From assembly GCF_003144245.1 (NCBI RefSeq), contig NW_020289986.1:1-64000 (forward strand): a stretch of 64,000 nt of DNA, written 5' to 3'. The DNA is from Jaminaea rosea (Eukaryota > Basidiomycota > Exobasidiomycetes > Microstromatales). Every line of letters starts with the position of its first letter. Positions within the stretch are counted from its first letter, which is position 1. The position numbers were made by a program, and so were the translations under genes. The notes beneath the pieces are model-generated. The model ran no database searches. It saw only the letters and a list, made by a program, of their open reading frames with translations, and was not told the origin of the DNA. Below are positions 21,069 through 32,767 of this stretch, piece by piece.

Positions 21069-22831
21069 TTAAGGCCGCAGGATGTCGGAGATGTCCACAT
21101 CCATCGCATCAGCTGGTACTTGGATGCCGTAGTCCCTAGCCAAGATCTCGTCCTGCATGCGGCAGGGAAGTAGAAGCGTCAGCGTTATACCCTCGACCTT
21201 CATTGCCGCACCCACTCACATTATGAAACTTGGACAAGTGCCTCACGCCCGAATCGCACAGAATGGTCACGACGGTCGGCCTCCCCTCCTTTCCCTTCTC
21301 CTCCCATTCCTTTTTCAACCTCAATGCAGTCCTCACCGCGGCAACCACATTGACGCAGCTGCTTGACCCGACGAAGAGCCCGTCACGTACGCTGAGCCAT
21401 CGACTGATGCGGACCGCCTCCTCATCTTGCACGCGCACGGCGTCGTCTACCAGGTGGACGCCGAAGGAAAGATTGCGTGTGATGCGGTTCATGCCTATTC
21501 CCTCGACAATGCTGTCTACTTGGTGACGACGCCGCGTACCTTCGGCTTCGGTCGAGGAGTACATGACGCCATGGTGGACCTGCGCGAGTGAGAAAGCGAG
21601 AGATTGAAGGAGAGTGAGCGTGGCAGAGGTGTACTCAGCCCGGATCGTACATGCGCACCTTGTTGAAGAGGCCTGAGCCATGAGGATCGGCTAGGACGAT
21701 GCGAATGCTAGCATGCTCTTCAAGAGCTGCTTCACGAGAGGCTTGTGGCTCGTCATCATCCGTGCTGCCGAGCCATCGAAGGGGCCACCACCATGATTTT
21801 GCCTTCTGCTCCCGTATCGCTTCCCTTGTAGCCACCTTGACCTCTCTCTCCCTCAGTGCAGCCGCTACTCCGCTCAGTGTGCCACCTGTTCCCGCCCCTG
21901 CAACGAATGCATCGAGCTGCGGTCGCCTCGTATCGTCGCTCCCACCTCCGCATTGAGCCCAGATCTCCGGTCCCGTGCCACGATAATGAGCAGTGAAGTT
22001 GGAGGTCGTCTCGAACTGGTCAGCGAAGAAGCCTCTCGGCCGTCTCGTCCCTTCCTGACCGTCCCTCTCCCTCTCAGCCTCTTCATCTTCGAATGCAATC
22101 GCATTCGCCCTCGCCTCGTTGACGAAATGCCTTGGGTCCACAATCCCCCTCGGCCTGACCTTCTTGACTTGTGCTCCAAGCTTCTCGAGCAGCTGAGCCT
22201 TTTCCGTAGCTACATCGTCCGGTAGGACTATGGCGCACTTGTACCCCTTGGCGCGACACAAGGTGGCCAAAGAAATTCCAGTGGATCCGACGGTGCCTTC
22301 AAAGACCGTGTCGCCGCTGTGCGGGATAAGGAGGTTGGAGCTCTCGGCATCGAGTAGGATCTGCAGCGCTACACGGTCCTTCGGCGAGCCAGCGGGATTG
22401 AGATACTCTGCTTTGCCCTGCAGGAGAAGGGTAGGGGAAGGAGAAGTCAGTTGCCAAGGTCGAGGGCAAGCTTGCTCTCCAGACGTTTTGACGCTCACCA
22501 GGATCTCGCATCCCGTTAGCTCAGACAGACTCTCGATTCGCATGAGTGGCGTGTTGCCGATCAAGCCTGCTACGCCTCTGACGACGCCCGGTCTGGCTAT
22601 CGTCGCTCGTGGCTCTGAGCTTGACGGTCCAGCTTCGTCGTTGTCACCCTCGATGATCCTCCCCTGAGGTTTGCTCTTTCCCTTCTTCTTCTTCCCCCCG
22701 CTCTTCTGACTGATGTGCTGGGCCGCCAAGAGAGTCGATGCGCCAATAGCAGCGGCCAGAAGATATCTTGCCGCTGCAGTAGTCGGCACCGCGCTTGTTA
22801 GCGGCGTTGAAGGGCCTGCTGAGCCGCTCAT
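21069..22831 (-). CDS. Mitochondrial cysteine synthase-like PLP enzyme (Mcy1/cysteine synthase 2)
   Basis: Four exons, in minus order 22831-22499, 22417-21659, 21579-21220 and 21152-21069, encode 511 residues. A short N-terminus carries one hydrophobic segment (about residues 23-42), followed by a basic Lys-rich patch, fitting an outer-membrane anchor as in yeast Mcy1. The fold-type II PLP core has GNTPLMRI, NPAGSPKDR with PLP lysine K124, a GTVGSTGISLA phosphate loop and GAGTGGTLSG. Later elements include EGIGMNRITRNL and VGSSSCVNV. It is predicted to make or break cysteine or related thiols. Intron 2 uses a weak GTGCGC donor, because only this joins NKV to HHGVMYSSTEAEG in frame. The family's in vivo substrate is not certain. 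Confidence 0.88.
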
Positions 22832-23133
22832 GCTTGCAACGTTGCGATCTTGGGAAATTGATGGAGCGGATTCGAGGTCAAGTTGAACCAAAAAGAAAGT
22901 CGCCGGCGGGACGGACAGGAAAGTGGCGCGGAAGTGGGAAAGGTTCCGTTCATTCGCTCCTCCCTCGCAAGTTCAACCCTCGTCATTCCACGATTCGACC
23001 TTAACAACATTAAAGAAAGGCTGTTACTTTGGCAAGCGCGCGTACAGATCTCGATGGTGTTGACACAGAGTGATGAGACGAGCAGACTGACGACGGCCTG
23101 CGGGGTAAATGCCCACGCCGCTTCTCCCCTCTC
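22832..23133. other. Short intergenic region
   Basis: 302 bp between the start of the cysteine synthase gene and the end of HAT1, both on the minus strand. It holds the cysteine synthase promoter. Nothing else is recognised. Confidence 0.5.
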
Positions 23134-24713
23134 TCACTCATCATCATCCCCCTTGAATCTCTTTACCCCGTTCCCCATCCCATCGCTACTACTACTGTCC
23201 GGACCATCGAGAAAGGGCTCAACATCCACACCAACCAACTCCCCATACTCTGCCTCGAGAAGATTCTCGTACGTCTCTTGCAGCTTTTGATGACGCTCCG
23301 AGAGCGGAAGGTCGGTCAGAACGTCCTGCGAGGGGGAAAAAACGCGGGGAGAGGATTTGCAGGTCAGCGATGAAGGAGAACTCTTGTAGCGTACGTGCGC
23401 CAACGCACCTTGTTGAAGCGGTACAGCCTTGCCTTGACTTGCAGCCTGTACGCCTTGATAGCGGCCCGGTCTGAAGGGTCGAGCTCCATGAGTTGGAGCA
23501 TCTCAATCAACCGACTCCACTGCCTCTTTGCAATCTTTGCCTTCAATCTCCATCGCTCGCTCCTTGCCTTTCCCAGTGGTGCTCCAATGCCTCCCCTCTC
23601 CGGCTGCTCCTCTTTCATCTGCGCAACGATGCCTCCAGGCTGCAAGAGTGTCTTGAGATCGCACGTATCGCGCAGTTGGTCGAATGCCTCGTTGGGATCC
23701 TCGATTGTCAGCTCGGTGACGGCTTCGTCTGCTTGCGCTTGAGCGTAGACGTGTGCGTAGAGGCGGGAGCCGTGCCCTTGCTTGTGATAGGGCGGGAGGA
23801 TGATGAACTGTGAGAGGCGCAGACGGGCTGAGGAAGGGTAGTGCCAGAAGCGGTAAAGGCTGTGCGTGGCGACGACGAGAGGCAGAATGATCAGCCATAG
23901 AGCAATGTGGCTTCAGCCTGGACTCGGTGCACGCTCACCTGGTGTAGCCCACGAAAGCCCATCGCGTCCTTCCCTCGTCATCGACCCAGCGCTGCCAGGT
24001 AGTCAACCACTCCCAGTTCCCCTCATCCTCATGGATATAGCTCGCCCCTTCGATGAAGAAGAGGGCGAAGATCTGCATACGACGATGGAAGTCTCGCCAG
24101 CCTGGAGTTTGCCAATTGCTGCGATAGATCTCGAAATGCAGGGCATCGCTATCGCCAGCAGCTGCGCCTGCTGACGAGGACGATGAGGAGGATGCAGCTC
24201 CATTGGCCGAAGTCCCCGGCGCAGGTCTCTTACTCCCTGCTTTCCCCTTCCCCTTGGAGGCCCCACCTGGCCTACTGTATTCCCCTACCTTGTCACCCAG
24301 CGGTTTCCATCCCTTGATATCCTCCTCCAGCTTCTTTGCATGCTCCTCGGCGTCAATGGTATGGTCCGGCGGGAGAAACTCGCTCAGAATGGCAGGGATG
24401 TCATCGATCTTGGCAGTCGTCGCCTCGTTTACTGTTGAAAAGTTGACGGACAGGAGGGGGAGCAGAGAGGAAGCCGAGAAGGTGAGAAGGATGGAGAGGT
24501 TTGTGTAGCCGAAGATTGTCTCTTCTTGGCCGAAACCGACCTGCGCAGGGTGTAAGGATCGTTAGAAGAAGCTGTACAGCAGAGTGGAACTAGGCGCTAG
24601 GCGCTCACCTGATACGTGAATTCGGGCGAGAATGGCTTGTCAGCAGGAGATGGTGCGCCCACTAGCCTGATTGAGAGTGCCTTGTTGGCATCAGCGGCCC
24701 AGATGTCGGCCAT
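23134..24713 (-). CDS. HAT1: Histone acetyltransferase B catalytic subunit
   Basis: Four exons, in minus order 24713-24609, 24540-23939, 23859-23409 and 23325-23134, give 449 residues. The N-terminal domain (FTYQVGFGQEETIFGYTNL) matches Hat1. The GNAT core has the acetyl-CoA site HKQGHGSRLY, preceded by RLSQFIILPPY, and the catalytic-glutamate segment LTIEDPNEAFDQLRD. Hat1 acetylates new histone H4 on Lys5 and Lys12 together with Hat2. A low-complexity Gly/Lys/Ser insertion sits at about residues 105-140. The C-terminus ends in an acidic GDDDE tail after KRFK. The start is shared with a divergent 251-bp promoter serving the phosphatase gene. Confidence 0.93.
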
Positions 24714-24964
24714 GATGTCGCGCGTGGAGAGGAACCAAGAGTTGTTGGCTGAGAAGCTCAAGCGCGAGAGAACACGGAAGCGCGGGACGGCGACATGAGA
24801 CGCGCTTCCAAGTGGACTGACTGACTGACCCGCTCGAGTTGGACTCTGGGTCGAGCGACTGGAACAGGGAACGAGAGTCGAGATGCGCTTTGGCCACCTT
24901 TGAATCTCGCATCTCGACGTTACTCTCTTCGTGGCTCCTCATCCTCTTCGCAGGAGCGGCGATC
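24714..24964. promoter_or_regulatory. Divergent HAT1/phosphatase promoter
   Basis: 251 bp separate the two start codons. A repeated TGAC (GACTGACTGACTGAC-like) motif lies near 24816-24828. No TATA box is evident. Confidence 0.5.
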
Positions 24965-27900
24965 ATGCACGTCTGGCTCAGATCATCCCCACGAGCCATC
25001 GTCCTCGTCAACAACAACAACAAGGGACATCCAGCCTCAGCATCGGCCCTCGTCATTTCGACAGCGGCTGCCAGTCATGAAGCTTCCTCATCGACGAGCC
25101 CAGCGAGGGCCACTGTCCACTTGCATACACTCGCAGAGGTAGACTTGGATTCATGCGTTAGGCTGACAGAGGGGTATCAAGAGGCGGCGGGTTGTCTAGG
25201 GCTGATCAACGTCGGGAATGGTGAGTAGCGGCGAGTCCCCCAGTTCCACTGCCAGCTCCTGCCCTTCCAGTGCATATATGCTGATACTGTCGCCCCCAAT
25301 GCCACCTGCAGACCTCTTCGTCGCCGTCGTCACACGCGCTTCACCTATCGGCGCTATTCGACCAGAGGAGAAAGTCATGTCGATCAGTGGCGTAGCCTTC
25401 TATTGCGTCAATCGTCCAACCTGGGACGGCCTGGACGCCCCTCCTGACCTGCAACACCCGGGCATCGGCACCTCTACATCGGGATCCACCCTCGACCCGT
25501 ACGACGCCATCCTCCCTTCTCAGACACCCGCAGCAGCAGGCAATACCACCCCTGGAGCAGCTGAGCATCCTTGCACTAGCCTCAAGAGACTGCTAAGCGC
25601 AGGCTCATTCTACTACGCGGCAGAGGGTGCCTTCGACCTCTCTACCCGATTGGATCGGCGTGTGGGGAGGAACGTGGCGACGCACGATATTTCTCGGTAC
25701 GATGGGCGCTTTGTCTGGAACACGTTCATGATCGAGCCACTCATGGACTTCCGCAGTCGACTGGACGCAGACGAGCGGGCGCGGTTGGATGGGCACGGCT
25801 TCTTCCTCCTCGCCATTCAGGGGTACGTCGCCGTCTTCGACATGTCGAAGCCGGTGCTGGTCAATACGCCAGCAGAGTCGACAACAACAGGCCTGTCAGC
25901 AGACGAGAAGCACCCCACGACCAGTTTAGCAATCGTCAGTCGCCTCAGCTGGAAACGCGCCGGCACTCGATTCTACACGCGAGGGGTCGACGATGATGGA
26001 AATGTGGCCAATTTTGTCGAGAGTGAGACCATATTCTGTCACGAGGGAGTCACAACAAGCTACGTACAGCTACGAGGGTCGATCCCATTGTTCTGGGAGC
26101 AACAAGGTCTCCAAGCCTTCTCGCCTCGCATTCAGATCACTCGCTCCCGTCAAGCCTCGCAGCCAGCCTACGATAGGCACTTTGCCGATCTACTCTCCCA
26201 CTACTCGCGGGTGCACGCTTTGAACTTGCTAGGAACAAGGGACGCCGAGCAAGTCCTTTCCTCGGCCTATGCTGAGCACATGCGCCATTCCTCTGCCGTA
26301 GATTCGGCCGCTCCTCCGGAACAAGATCCTGAAGACGTAGCAGCGGCCGCCGCGAGCTTTGGAGACGATACAGAGCGATTATCCATCACCAACTTCGACT
26401 TCCATACTGTCAGTCGGAATGCTGGCGGCCTGGACGGATTGAGGGGAGAGCTGAAACTCTTGGGGCCCGTGAGGCTGAAGAGGGAGGCATTTAGTTGCAC
26501 CATTGTTGATAGCGCGGGAGATGTCAGGAGAAGGCAGAGGGGGGTGTTCAGGACTAATTGTCTTGACTGGTGAGCGAGGACGAAGTACCGAGATGATCAT
26601 TGTGGTTCATGACTGACTCGATTCCGCCATCACCGGCAGCCTCGACCGCACCAATGTCGTCCAAGCTCTCCTCTCCGAGACATTGCTCGAGTGAGTGGCT
26701 GCGGCAGCGTCGCCCCCGCTCACATCGACTGATTCATCCTTGCTCCCTGCCTGCACACGCAGAGACTTCTTCGACCGCGCTTCTCGCATGCGCGACACTT
26801 TCCAACCTTTCACAGGCCCTGCCCATCCAATTTGGTCGCACCATCGCGTCCTCTGGGCCGAGAATGGGGATGCGCTGTCTCGCATCTACGCCGGCACGGG
26901 CGCGCTCAACACGACCTATACCCGCACAGGGAACGCAAAGAAGACTCTAGGCTCCTTCCTCAGTGACGCAGCGAAGAGTGCTGGTCGTATGTATATCAAC
27001 AATTTCCAGGATAGGGGCAAACAGAACGTCATTGATGCCTTGCTGGGGAACATGGCCAACCAGCGGTCCGTGGAGGTGTATGATCCACTGCATGACGGCG
27101 TAGCTGCGGAGCTGAACTCGAGGCTGGATGAGTTTGCGACAAAGGAGGAGATTACCGTCTTCACAGGTACATGGAATCTCAACGCTCGGCCACCTGGTAA
27201 TGAATCGTTGCTCCCTTGGCTCTGCCCTAGCGGTGAAGAGGTGGAACCGGACATCTACGCACTCGGCTTCCAGGAGATCGTGCCCCTCTCACCGCAGCAG
27301 ATCTTGCTTACCGACCCGGCGAAATTGCGCGTCTGGGAGGGGGTCATCATGGATGCACTGGAACGGCGTGCAAGCAGCAGCAAAGAGAAGAAGGGCGAGT
27401 ATGTGATAGTGCGCAGCGAGCAGCTGGTTGGTACTGCCCTCGTGCTCCTCGTCAAGAGCACACACCTCAATAAGATCCGCAGCGTCGAAGCCACGAGCCG
27501 CAAGACTGGCTTGAAAGGCATGTCAGGAAACAAGGGCGGTGTAGCCATCCGACTCAATTTCAACGACTCGACGCTGTGTTTTGTCACGGCTCATCTCGCC
27601 GCTGGCCATTCGAATGTCGACGAGCGCAACGACGACTACTGGACCATCTCGCGCGGCTTGACCTTCCAGCGCGGTCGAACATTACAGGGCCACGACCACG
27701 TCTTTTGGCTCGGTGACTTCAACTACCGCATTGATATGCCCAATGAGCGGGCACGCTATCTCGCCCGCCAAAGGGACATAGGCACGCTTTACGAGCACGA
27801 TCAGCTGCACAGGAGTCGTGGATTAGTCTTTACTGGATTCGAAGAGGGGCCGATTCGTTTCCTGCCGACATACAAGTACGACGTGGGCACGGAGAATTAC

Positions 27901-28731
27901 GACTCATCCGAGAAGCAACGTGTGCCGGCGTGGACGGATCGGGTGCTCTATTCGGTCAACAATGTCGGGTCAGCTGGAGGAGGCGAGGGGCATCAGCTGC
28001 GTCAGATGGTCTACGACCGCGCTGAGCTCAAGACGTCCGACCATCGGCCGGTCTATGCGATATTCAGGGCGGAGGTGAGGGTATTTGACAAGGAGAAGCG
28101 TAACAGGATGCGAAAGGAGATCCTGATGAGGGCGTCCAAGGGAAGCATGGCCGGCAGAGGGACCAATGGGCAGCATCGCGGTGATGATGATGACGACGAT
28201 GACGACGATGACGACGAGCTGGACCTGCCCGACCCCAGCTCGCCAATCACTTCAAGCAGCGGTAGGGCGAATTGGTTTGACTCACGTGCGGCGAGCGGGA
28301 CGTCGGAAGTTGACGATGGCGAGGACGAGGACGAGAAGAGCGGCGACGATGAGGATGGCAACCCTTTCCTCGCTGGCGGGGTAGGCCTCGACGCGCGCCG
28401 TCGCATAGAGGAGGCCATGGCCACCTCCTCCTCCTCTCCTCGGTCATCGACCTCGACGAGCGGCCGTGCACCGCCACCGCCACGCCCGCCCAAGCCAGCC
28501 TCCGTAACGATGAACCCTCGCAAGTCACAGGATGATTTTTACCTTTCGACGGGCACAAATCCAGCGCCGATGACCTCAGCATTGCCTGCAGGGGTACAGG
28601 TCAGCGATACAGAGGGCGCCAGAAATAAGCCCTCTGTCCCTCCTCGGCGGCCGGCTATGCTGGCTCGCAGCACCAGCTACGGTGGGGCAGACGTCGTCGG
28701 GAGAGAGCAGAAGAGCCTGTTGGACGATTGA
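24965..28731 (+). CDS. Synaptojanin-like polyphosphoinositide phosphatase
   Basis: Four exons (24965-25220, 25312-26569, 26640-26690, 26763-28731) encode 1,177 residues. The N-terminal Sac domain has the catalytic sequence RTNCLDCLDRTNVVQ, formed across an intron and retaining the Cys-x5-Arg-Thr motif, so it should dephosphorylate PI3P, PI4P and PI(3,5)P2. The 5-phosphatase domain (about residues 650-955) has FTGTWNLNARPP, GLKGMSGNKGGV, WLGDFNYRIDMP, PAWTDRVLY and KTSDHRPVYAIF. The C-terminal tail is acidic, then Pro-rich (APPPPRPPKP), a likely SH3-domain or actin-patch docking region. It is equivalent to yeast Inp52/Inp53, acting in endocytosis and actin-patch turnover. Confidence 0.93.
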
Positions 28732-28979
28732 GCAGAGAGAGAGCAAATAATACCACGAAGCTTTGGTCTGTCATTTGTCGTGTCGTGTGAATGATTCGCT
28801 TGAGGCGCCTATTTCAATTCGACTCGCCTGGCCTGTTCCGCGCCCTGACCCCGCACCACTCAGACCAAAATCTCAATTGGGCCAGGAACGCGGCAAACGG
28901 CGTTCCGTCCATCGTTCCGTCATTAGCTCTTCTTCTCATCCAACCGCTACCGTCCTTGTCCTTTCCTGTCTCTACCACG

Positions 28980-31085
28980 ATGGACGAGGTTCTCCCCGGC
29001 CTTTGGATCGGTGACCTCGCATGTGCCCTCTCTCCCGAATACCTGAGCATCGCCGGGATAACGCACATCATCACCGCGCTAGGCCAAAGGCTCCCAGCTC
29101 CCAAGTCTCCTTTACCCTGCGGACGCACAATCCCGGCCTCGCGCTGCTATCATGTCAAGTGCGACGATGAAGAGTCGGAGAATCTGCTGGTGCATTTCCC
29201 ACGAGTCAACGAGGTCATTAATGAAGCATTGCAGGAGCAATGGGTCAAGGGAGAGCAAGGAGGGGAGATTGATGAGTGGAGGGAAGCGACGCACGAGTGG
29301 GGACATTGGGAGACTACGGGAGAGGGGACGGTGCTCGTCCATTGTCAGGCTGGATGTAGCAGGAGTGTGGCGCTAGTAGTGGCATATGTCATGGCTACCA
29401 GAGGTATTGGAAGGGATGCTGCGCTTGAGCTGATCAGGGCGAGACGAAGTCAAGCTGAGCCTAATGAGGGATTTATGGAACAGTGAGTGTGCCGGGTGGT
29501 AGCATACAGCGAATCAAGACTTGCGCTGACACGCTTTCTCTCCTCCCTCCCGTCAAGACTGGACCTTTACGAGCGAGCAGGCTGCAAAGTGGACCTTCGT
29601 CACGCCCCAATCCGTCGTTTCCTGATGAGCAAGACAGACCTGCAAAGAGGCGGACGAGCAGAAGATCTACTCGTGAGCTACTTCCCCAGCCCAGCAGCAA
29701 GCCCGCCTTCTTCGGCTGCCTCTTCATCAGGAAGACATTCCAGCGTCATACCTGCCATGAGCTCGCTGGACCTGGCTGATGGGCAGGCCGCGCCGCCAGG
29801 CATGGTCAGGAGGGCGTCCCGCTCGAGTGTAGGGGAGAGGAGCGGCATGGCGCTCACGAGGAGCGAATCAGTTGATCTAGGCGTCTCTCCTGCCATGCCC
29901 AAGGATACGGATCAATTGTTTGCGAGAGATCAGGAGCAGCTCCGCAAGGATCAAGAGGAGGAAGAGCAGAGAAGAAGAGGCGTTAACTCGTGGGCTACAT
30001 CACTCAGCTCGCCGCATGAGGTCTTGGTGACAAAGAACCTCGCCGAACAGCAAGCGTCATCATCGAGCTCTGTTGATGCCTCCTCATCGTCTTCATCCTC
30101 GCGTACGCCGTTCAACGTTCCCCCCTCATCCCTCCGTGGCCACGAATCAGCCTTCAATCGGGGATCCCTCCCCAAGCCAGACTACGTAGCCGAAGGTGCC
30201 ACACGGCTGCGTTGTCGCATGTGCAGGCGAGAGATTGCGGCGCGCGATCACGTCGTTGAACATGACGTTGGAGTGGGAAAGGGGGCATTTGATGTCAAGA
30301 AGAGGGGCAAGGATGCGCGCAATGAGAAGAGAAGCGTGGCGGTTGGGCAATCGGCGGCGGGAGGGGCAGCGAAGACGATGCCGCCGGATGACGAGGCGAT
30401 GCGGGCGCTGTCGAGTGGGCAGGATCAGGAGCAGCAGAGTCGTCAAGATGGCGAGGCGAGCGGTACAGCTCCTATGGACGAAGACGACGAGACAACCGTT
30501 GATGGTGGGCGACGGCCAATCTTGCAATCCGCTGCCTCTCTCACGGCATCTCTTCCACCTCATCTCGCGGCTCTACGAGCAGGTCGAGCTCCACCAGGCG
30601 CGCAGGTCGCACAAGATGAAGCACTGCGGCAAAGCAGGGCGAGGAGTGGCGGCGGTGGCGGCGCTGCTGGTGGAGGATCGGCGGCATTGCGAGAGAAGCT
30701 TGGTCTGGGTGGTGCCCGAGCACGACCACCAGGCGTGAACGGGGACAATAGCGCCTCTACTACTCAGCAGGACGGACCGTCGAAGCCGGCTTCGTCAAGT
30801 CGCCCCTCTCTCCCACCTCTGCTGCCCTCCCCACACTGCACCTCGTACTTCCTCGAGCCGCTCAGCTGGATGTCTCTTCCGACAGATGGGTCTCATTCGT
30901 CTTTGGCAGGCAAATTGCTCTGTCCAAATCAGTCGTGTAGGTCCAAGCTTGGGTCATGGGACTGGGCAGGTGTACAATGCGCTTGTGGCGCATGGGTCAC
31001 GCCTGGATTCGCCGTGCTGAGGAGCAGAGTGGATGAGGTGGAGGGATCAGGGAGGACGAGGGGCGAGGTCAAGAGTGATCGATAG
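28980..31085 (+). CDS. YVH1: Yvh1-type dual-specificity phosphatase
   Basis: Two exons (28980-29482, 29558-31085) give 676 residues. The phosphatase signature is VHCQAGCSRS (residues 120-129), with catalytic C122 and R128. A C-terminal zinc-binding domain follows, with CRMCRREI, then CPNQSCRSKLGSWDW and QCACGAWVTPGF. Yeast Yvh1 has this architecture in 364 residues and releases Mrt4 from pre-60S ribosomes through the zinc domain. Here about 300 residues of Ser/Ala/Gly-rich sequence separate the domains and split the zinc domain between its first and second Cys pairs. It lies 248 bp downstream of the phosphatase gene in the same direction. Confidence 0.92.
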
Positions 31086-31421
31086 CCACACGAGGCAGAT
31101 GCAGGGATGTATAAAACGTCGTCTAATCGGTATCGTGCTCGTGCAGTCGTGAGAAATCTTAGTGAGCGAGCCGCTCGTTGCTCTCATGCACAGCCGGAGG
31201 TTGAGACTCGAGTGGCTGTGGTGGAGGCGCAACGTCGGGGCGCAACGCACAGACGCAGACTGAGATGCTTCGTCGACGTCGAGGGGAATCACAAGACTGA
31301 ACCGACCTCATCGATGAATGCGCCAATCTCTCCTTCTCTCCACTCTGTACCATTCATCTGGGTTTGATCTCATCGACAGAACATCTCATCTTTCACACAT
31401 CACACTCGTAGTCACACAGCC
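31086..31421. other. Intergenic/promoter
   Basis: 336 bp between YVH1 and the PEF gene, on the same strand. It is expected to hold the YVH1 3' end and the PEF promoter. No specific site is recognised. Confidence 0.45.
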
Positions 31422-32670
31422 ATGTCTCAACAGTACTCGTATGGAGGAGGGGGAGGATATGGTGGTGAGTAGTAAGACGCGTAGCTGTGAGGGTCGTGCC
31501 AATGCCACTCAGTGTGCTCATAATCATTCTCTCACCTCACGTACAGCGCCTCCCCAACAGCAGCAAGGCGGCTACTATGGCGGTAGCCAGCAGGGAGGGT
31601 ATGGTGCGCCACCTCCTCAGCAGGGTGGAGGCTATGGCGCTCCTCCTCCTCCTCCTCAACAGGGTGGCTACGGTGCACAGGGCGGCGGCTACGGTGCTCC
31701 CCACGGTGCGCCCCCTCCGCAGCAAGGTGGAGGATACGGCGGCGGCGGCGGGTCGACCTATCCCGGCCAACAGCAGTCACGCCCGCAAGCCTTCACCCAA
31801 TCTACTGGACCACCGCCCGGAGCTGACCCGCAACTCTGGTCCTGGTTCATCGCAGTAGACGGCGATCGCTCCGGTCGCATTTCCGCTCGCGAATTGCAAT
31901 CCGCCCTCGTAAACGGCGACAACTCTCATTTTGACTTGGACACAGTCAAGATGCTCATGAGCATCTTTGATACCGACAGGTCCGGGGAGATCACCTTTAA
32001 CGAGTTTGTCGGCCTCTTTGGGTATGTCCAGCAGTGGAGGGAGGTCTTCCAGAGATTCGATTCGGACAGGAGTGGTGAGTGCGCGCGTATCAGCGGGATG
32101 GTGTCGAAATGAGTAGCTGACCTGTCGTCCCGTCGCTGCGCAGGCTCCATCGACCAGAATGAGCTGGGCAACGCACTGCGAGGCTTTGGGTACAACTTGA
32201 GCCCCAAGCTTATCCACATTGTGTCGCAGAAGTACAGTGAGTACGGTGACGAGGCGAGGAGTCCTTTGAAACAAAGGTCAGGCGCCGCAGGGGCAGGGGA
32301 GAGGAGGAGCGCATTCATTTCATTCATTGCGTCATCACCCATTCGTGGCTCTGACGCTTACGCCGCATCCGCCATCCCTCCCTCTTCCCTCCCCCTTCGC
32401 TACTGCTGCTCTCGTACCATCTATCTTATCTAACCATCCTCAGTTGTCTCTTCCTCTTCGTCCTCCTCCGCCCCTGGCACCACTCCCGCCCCTTCCACAG
32501 GCACAATCGGCGGTGGACCCACGACTGGCATCACTTTCGACCGCTTTGTACGAGCCTGCGTGGTCATCAAGTCGCTCACTGAGGGATTCCAGCGATTTGA
32601 CACGCAGAGGTCAGGCTGGGCACAGCTCAACTACGATCAATTCCTCGAGCTGGCTCTGAGCGCTCCATGA
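31422..32670 (+). CDS. PEF1: Penta-EF-hand calcium-binding protein (peflin/Pef1-like)
   Basis: Four exons (31422-31464, 31547-32074, 32144-32236, 32444-32670) give 296 residues. The N-terminus is a long Gly/Tyr/Gln/Pro repeat region (GGYGAPPPQQ-type), as in peflin and yeast Pef1. Five EF-hands follow, the first three canonical: AVDGDRSGRISARE, FDTDRSGEITFNE and FDSDRSGSIDQNE. The last two are degenerate and one carries a Ser/Gly/Thr-rich insertion (VVSSSS...GGGPTTG). The final hand likely mediates dimerisation. PEF proteins act in Ca2+-dependent COPII or ESCRT adaptor functions and in cation homeostasis. It is convergent with ARG8, 97 bp away. Confidence 0.93.
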
Positions 32671-32767
32671 GGGAGAGAAGGGTTATGTAGTGTATCGTCT
32701 ATTTTCGGTCGTCGTTCGTGCACCGCGCCACTTCAATGTCTATCAGTCATACCAACGGCCGCTTCGC

